Assembly (NCBI GenBank): GCA_039029275.1
Contig: JBCCGL010000017.1
Span: forward strand, 51,112 to 115,111
Source of the DNA: JBCCGL01 sp039029275
GTDB taxonomy: Bacteria > Pseudomonadota > Gammaproteobacteria > JBCCGL01
Direction of reading: 5' to 3'
Length of the DNA stretch: 64,000 bases
Made by a program: the position numbers and the translations under genes. The stretch's first letter is position 1. Every line of letters begins with the position of its first letter. Below are positions 60,411 through 64,000 of this stretch, in pieces. The notes under the pieces were generated by a model that was given only the letters and a program-made list of their open reading frames with translations, was not told where the DNA came from and searched no databases.

Positions 60411-61562
60411 ATGAAGAAGGCCACAAAAAATACTCAGCGCTTGGAAACAATCGAGCTGCCGTCACCGGCAGCGGGAACCACAATCACTCTTGATTTCTAC
60501 CACTACGGAGAGGCGGGCCGAGGTCCCAAGGCTTATATTCACGCTGCGTTGCATGCCGATGAAATTCCGGGCCTGCTCGTCGCGCGAAAACTAATAGCGA
60601 TGATCGCTGATGCAGATAGCCGCGGTGAGATCGCGGGGTCGATTTTGATCGCACCGGTGGCGAATCCGCTGGGCTTAAATCAGTTTTTTCACGGACGATT
60701 ACAAGGACGTTTTTTTACAGAAAGCGGTAAAAACTTTAATCGGGAGTTTCCGGAAATTTCCGGGCCAATCGCGCAAAGGGTTAGCGAACAGTTGACGAAC
60801 GACGCGGCGCACAACGTCGATCTTATTCGCGCGGCCGCGCGCGAGATTTTAGCCGCTACTATTCCACTGGATGCGCTTGGATTTTTGCGACACGCCTTGT
60901 TCTCGCGTTCCGTCGATGCCGATTACGTGCTCGACCTTCATTGCGACGATGAGGCCAATCTTTATTTTTATACATTGCCGGAGCTGTGGCAGGACTTCAG
61001 AGATTTGGCAGCGTTCATGCGCTGTGAATCCGTATTGCTTGCCGAAGCGGATCCGTCAATTCCGTTTGATGAAGCTAACAGCGCGCTTTGGCAGCGTTTG
61101 GCTCAACGCTTTCCCGAACACCCGATTCCACTCGCGTGTAAGTCCACGACCCTCGAGCTGCGAGGTGATCGTGACGTTGACGATGAAACTGCACATCGCG
61201 ACGCGCTTGGAATCTTCCAGTACCTTCAATCGCGCGGCGTGATCGCCGGAGATGCGCCGCCGGTGCCTGAACTAGAATGCGAGGCCACGCCTTTTTCGGG
61301 TGTTGGACAGGTGATCGCGAGGCACGCCGGGATCGTGAGTTTCTTTCGCGAGCCGGGTGAAGTGGTTTCCAAAGGCGAATTGCTTGCAAACCTGACGCCG
61401 CTGGAACCGTTTTCGCCAGCCACCGAATTGATCGCGCCGGTTTCGGGCGTCATGTATTCGCGCACTCGTGAGCGTTACGCCTATTCGGGTAAGGTTGTTT
61501 GTGAAGTCGCAGGGCGAGCACCCTTGAACGAAAATGCGGGAAAGTCTCTGCTTTCGAACTAG
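60411..61562 (+). CDS. Succinylglutamate desuccinylase/aspartoacylase family protein (AotO-like)
   Basis: A zinc hydrolase family protein of 383 residues. The N-terminal metal-site motif is HAALHADEIPGLLVARKL (His and Glu ligands), followed by IAPVANPLGLNQFFHGRLQG. DLHCDDEANLYFY is the third-ligand region. ATG 60411 is preferred over an upstream TTG. A gene of this family (aotO) accompanies the arginine/ornithine transporter in Pseudomonas, and here it ends beside a basic-amino-acid transporter in the convergent direction. The actual substrate is unproved. Confidence 0.8.
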   Translation: MKKATKNTQRLETIELPSPAAGTTITLDFYHYGEAGRGPKAYIHAALHADEIPGLLVARKLIAMIADADSRGEIAGSILIAPVANPLGLNQFFHGRLQGRFFTESGKNFNREFPEISGPIAQRVSEQLTNDAAHNVDLIRAAAREILAATIPLDALGFLRHALFSRSVDADYVLDLHCDDEANLYFYTLPELWQDFRDLAAFMRCESVLLAEADPSIPFDEANSALWQRLAQRFPEHPIPLACKSTTLELRGDRDVDDETAHRDALGIFQYLQSRGVIAGDAPPVPELECEATPFSGVGQVIARHAGIVSFFREPGEVVSKGELLANLTPLEPFSPATELIAPVSGVMYSRTRERYAYSGKVVCEVAGRAPLNENAGKSLLSN

Positions 61563-62359
61563 GCCGGTTTCGATTCGGCGGCGGTCGCGTCTGACTGCGG
61601 CGCGTCGAGTGGACGCAAATGCTTTAGCCAGTGCTTTTCCCAATATCGAAATCCCTGACTGATAAAAAACACCAGGATCATGTAAAAAATCATCGCGGTG
61701 ACAAAACCTTCGTAGGCCAGATAGTAGCGACCGTTTAGCCAGCGGCCCACGCCCAGGATGTCCTGTAGCGTAATCGTGCTAAGCACAACCGAGCTGTGCA
61801 GCATAAAGATCACCTCGTTCGAATAGGCGGGCAGTGCGCGACGGAACGCGCTGGGTAGGACGATGCGCCGCATAAGGGTCCAACGGGACATTCCTGCGGC
61901 GCGCGCGGCTTCAATTTCCCCTCTTGCTGTATTTTCAATCGCGCCACGTAAAAATTCGGTTGTGTAGCCCGCTGTGTTCAAAGAGAAAGCGATCAGTGCG
62001 CACCACCAGGCGCTGGACAGAATCGGGTCCCAAAGAAAGCTGTCGCGAACGGCGTCGAATTGAGCAAGCCCGTAGTAGATCAGGTAGGTTTGCACCAGCA
62101 GAGGCGTTCCACGAAAAACGTATGTAAAACACCAGATCGGTGGGTTCAGCCACGGGTGTTTGTAGGCCCGTGCGACAGCCAGAGGAATCGCCATTAATCC
62201 GCCGATCAACAGCGCTATAAAGGTGATTTGCAAAGTGAGCAGCGAGCCCCAAAGAAATTTGTCGATGTGATCCCACACCAATACAAAATCCAGCGGTGAC
62301 TGGTTCTCGCTAAAGTCGGCGAGGTACTCCCAGAATGTTCGCTCGGCGGTGTTGCTCAT
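61559..62359 (-). CDS. Basic amino acid ABC transporter permease (HisM/AotM-like)
   Basis: A permease of about 266 residues in a His/Arg/ornithine importer. GLMAIPLAVARAYKHPWLN and RGTPLLVQTYLIYYGLAQF are typical of polar-amino-acid permeases. EFLRGAIENTARGEIEAARA is the coupling loop to the ATPase. The open frame begins far upstream, but the ATG at 62359 (MSNTAERTFWEYLADF) gives the normal length and overlaps the HisQ-like gene by 4 nt, so it is used. The ATPase gene is not in the window. Confidence 0.88.
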   Translation of the reverse strand: MSNTAERTFWEYLADFSENQSPLDFVLVWDHIDKFLWGSLLTLQITFIALLIGGLMAIPLAVARAYKHPWLNPPIWCFTYVFRGTPLLVQTYLIYYGLAQFDAVRDSFLWDPILSSAWWCALIAFSLNTAGYTTEFLRGAIENTARGEIEAARAAGMSRWTLMRRIVLPSAFRRALPAYSNEVIFMLHSSVVLSTITLQDILGVGRWLNGRYYLAYEGFVTAMIFYMILVFFISQGFRYWEKHWLKHLRPLDAPQSDATAAESKPA

Positions 62360-63054
62360 GTTCTCAATCCACCGGAGCGACCCGCACTGTAGCGTCGATC
62401 CAGCCAGCGCAAGCCGACATCTGAAAATGCTGTCAGGATCAGGTAAATCACCAGCACTGCGAACATAAACGTAAACGGTTCGCGCACCGAGCGCCCCGCA
62501 GTGGATGCATTCCACACAAGGTCGTGCAGTCCAATCACTGAGACCAAGGCGGTCGCCTTAATCAACACCAACCAGTTATTCGTGAAACTCGGCAGTGCGT
62601 GGCCGACCATCTGTGGCCACGTTATGCGTCTAAAAACAGTTCCGCTCGACATGCCGCAGGCGGTCGCGGCTTCTATTTGTCCGCGAGGAATCGCGATGAT
62701 CGCGCCGCGAAAGGTCTCGGTCATGTATGCACCAAAAACGAAACCGATCGAAAATACACCCGCAGAAAACTGGTCGACCTCCACGTAGTCCCACGCACCA
62801 GTAAGATTGCCAAAGTCGTTGAGCAGCTGCTGGCCGCCGTAGAACAGCAGCATCATCAGAACGAGATCGGGTACGCCGCGAATCAGTGTGGTGTAAAGGT
62901 TGGCGCTGGTTTGCAGTGCACGATTACTTGAAAGTTTGGCAACCGCCCCGAGAAGGCCGAAAACAACAGCGAGAATGAGTGAGCACAGAGCCAGCGCAAT
63001 CGTAACCTGCGTACCCTCCCACAGAAGGTTGCGATATTCCCAGACTGTGTCCAC
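62356..63054 (-). CDS. Basic amino acid ABC transporter permease (HisQ/AotQ-like)
   Basis: Partner permease, 232 residues, with about five membrane segments. Conserved parts are LYTTLIRGVPDLVLMMLLFY and ETFRGAIIAIPRGQIEAATACG, the latter being the ATPase coupling loop. The start is GTG. It overlaps the HisM-like gene, and a hairpin separates it from the binding-protein gene. Together the two form the heterodimeric channel for a basic amino acid. Confidence 0.88.
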   Translation of the reverse strand: MDTVWEYRNLLWEGTQVTIALALCSLILAVVFGLLGAVAKLSSNRALQTSANLYTTLIRGVPDLVLMMLLFYGGQQLLNDFGNLTGAWDYVEVDQFSAGVFSIGFVFGAYMTETFRGAIIAIPRGQIEAATACGMSSGTVFRRITWPQMVGHALPSFTNNWLVLIKATALVSVIGLHDLVWNASTAGRSVREPFTFMFAVLVIYLILTAFSDVGLRWLDRRYSAGRSGGLRT

Positions 63055-63066
63055 TGCAGATAAAGC

Positions 63067-63089
63067 GACGGGCTCGCGAGGAGCCCGTC
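63067..63089 (-). terminator. Hairpin between the binding-protein and permease genes
   Basis: GACGGGCTC and GAGCCCGTC form a perfect 9-bp stem with a 5-nt loop, followed by GCTTTAT. The T run is weak, so it may be a partial terminator or an mRNA-stabilising hairpin that keeps the binding protein more abundant than the permeases. The same layout is seen between pstS and pstC in this window. Confidence 0.6.
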
Positions 63090-63127
63090 TGTATCATTCA
63101 CAAAAAGTCAGATACGTCGCACGACGC

Positions 63128-63901
63128 TTAGTTGCCGTAGATGTCGACAGGGAAGTACTTGTCGTTCATGGATTTGTAGGTACCGTCTGCGCGGATGTCC
63201 TGGATCGCCTGGCTCAGCATGTCGCGCAGCGCTGAGTCTTCTTTACGGACCGCAAAGCCCGCACCGCTGCCCTGACATTCAACATCGTCGATTGCACCAC
63301 CAACAAACTCGAAAAGAGATCCCGCAGGTCGCGTAAGAAAGCCTTCCTGAGCTTGCAGTGAGTCAGACAGCTGTGCGTCGAGACGGCCAGCCGCGAGATC
63401 CTGGAAGACCTCTTCTTGCGTGCTGTACAGAACAAGTTCTGCGCCAGGGTAGAGTTTCTCTGCTGAACACTGATGCGTGGTCGCGCGCTGTACGCCGACT
63501 CGTTTGCCACTCAGGCTATTGGCGCTTCCATCGATGCCCGAACCTTTCTCAACCACCAGCATCGCGGGCGTGTTGTAATACTTAACGGTGAAGTCCACTT
63601 TCTTTTTGCGCTCTTCGGTGATCGACATCGATGCGATGATTGTGTCGAATTTCTTCGCCAGAAGCGCGGGAATCATGCCGTCCCATTCCTGCTCTACCAG
63701 CACGCATTCTTTGTTGAGGCGCTTGCAGACTTCTTCGGCAAAATCGATATCGAAGCCCTTAAGCGTGCCGTCAGCTTCTTTCCATGAAAACGGAGGGTAA
63801 GCACCCTCAACACCAACGCGCAGGGCATCGGCGCTGGCAAAGCCGGTCGCCATAACCATAACCGCAGCGGCGGCGATCCGGGTGAGATTTGTCAGTTTCA
63901 T
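63128..63901 (-). CDS. Periplasmic lysine/arginine/ornithine-binding protein (ArgT/AotJ-like)
   Basis: Periplasmic receptor of 257 residues. The signal peptide ends at about ASA-D. The mature part begins LRVGVEGAYPPFSWKEADG, a standard opening for basic-amino-acid binding proteins, and continues with FDTIIASMSITEERKKKVDF and LSGKRVGVQRATTHQ. Ligand-contact aspartate and arginine residues are in the usual places. It is upstream of the two permease genes on the same strand. Exact specificity (arginine, ornithine, lysine or histidine) is not fixed by sequence. Confidence 0.9.
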   Translation of the reverse strand: MKLTNLTRIAAAAVMVMATGFASADALRVGVEGAYPPFSWKEADGTLKGFDIDFAEEVCKRLNKECVLVEQEWDGMIPALLAKKFDTIIASMSITEERKKKVDFTVKYYNTPAMLVVEKGSGIDGSANSLSGKRVGVQRATTHQCSAEKLYPGAELVLYSTQEEVFQDLAAGRLDAQLSDSLQAQEGFLTRPAGSLFEFVGGAIDDVECQGSGAGFAVRKEDSALRDMLSQAIQDIRADGTYKSMNDKYFPVDIYGN

Positions 63902-64000
63902 CGTGTATTCCTCAGGTTAGCTTGGGATTGCATTGTTATGTGAGTGGTCGCTGAAACGACCACAACCGCACTATAGCGCGGCTCAGTGTAACGATTTGGA

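Noticed and set aside
62360..62515. 52-residue N-terminal extension of the HisM-like permease
   Set aside because: It overlaps the HisQ-like gene and makes the permease too long; the ATGA overlap start fits the family.

Overview
The window looks like ordinary chromosome from a free-living, probably marine or aquatic gammaproteobacterium. The evidence is the class-typical gene strings (surE-pcm-yqaA-nlpD-rpoS, rluD-pgeF divergent from bamD, hom-thrC, trxB with ftsK, aat), a PomAB-type flagellar motor, TRAP/TAXI transport, a TPR-glycosyltransferase next to a sulfotransferase, and a Bmt-type homocysteine methyltransferase. No phage, plasmid or CRISPR locus is visible. Genus cannot be assigned from sequence reading alone.

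Layout. 1-6.3 kb: phosphate regulon on the minus strand in transcription order phoB, phoR, pstS, pstC, pstA, pstB (cut by the window edge), with matching 11-bp-spaced direct repeats before phoB and pstS that look like Pho boxes, and a terminator-like attenuator between pstS and pstC. 6.4-7.7 kb: homocysteine methyltransferase under a SAM-I riboswitch. 7.9-11.3 kb: an LpxO-like dioxygenase, a methyltransferase and a cyclic-nucleotide-binding/protein-kinase fusion. 11.3-17.0 kb: a D-amino-acid dehydrogenase with a fused TRAP permease and TAXI binding protein, divergent from a LysR regulator. 17.1-19.6 kb: two SnoaL-like proteins and a second LysR regulator. 19.6-21.8 kb: gene-free, holding a five-unit 240-bp tandem array and tRNA-Arg(CCU). 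21.9-27.7 kb: glpD-like gene, then a motility block pomA-pomB-PilZ-HDOD/GAF with a sigma-28 promoter. 27.7-32.9 kb: yheT-like hydrolase and the surE-to-rpoS string. 32.9-36.0 kb: threonine synthesis (hom, thrC) plus a tiny membrane protein. 36.0-37.0 kb: gene-free, with an imperfect inverted-repeat (MITE-like) element and structured repeats. 37.0-42.3 kb: aat, a GNAT-like protein, trxB, ftsK. 42.4-45.0 kb: TPR-glycosyltransferase and sulfotransferase. 45.1-49.4 kb: an FG-GAP/UnbV lipoprotein, bamD, rluD, pgeF. 49.4-52.8 kb: hydrolase, rarD, gshA. 52.9-56.1 kb: a tightly overlapped tungstate/molybdate cluster tupB-tupC-mobA-moeA that lacks a binding protein. 56.5-60.3 kb: a REC-REC-PAS-GGDEF-like protein and a MoxR/VWA pair. 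60.4-63.9 kb: a basic-amino-acid ABC transporter with an AotO-like desuccinylase-family protein.

The most informative non-coding signals are the SAM-I riboswitch, the candidate Pho boxes, the sigma-28 promoter, the 240-bp array with an alternating 480-bp higher-order period, the MITE-like element with scattered single ends, and a promoter/terminator pair between trxB and ftsK that may bound a small RNA. I did not find a convincing wholly new multi-gene system. The most unusual coding items are the CNB-kinase fusion, the Tup transporter without TupA, and the REC protein with two degenerate domains.
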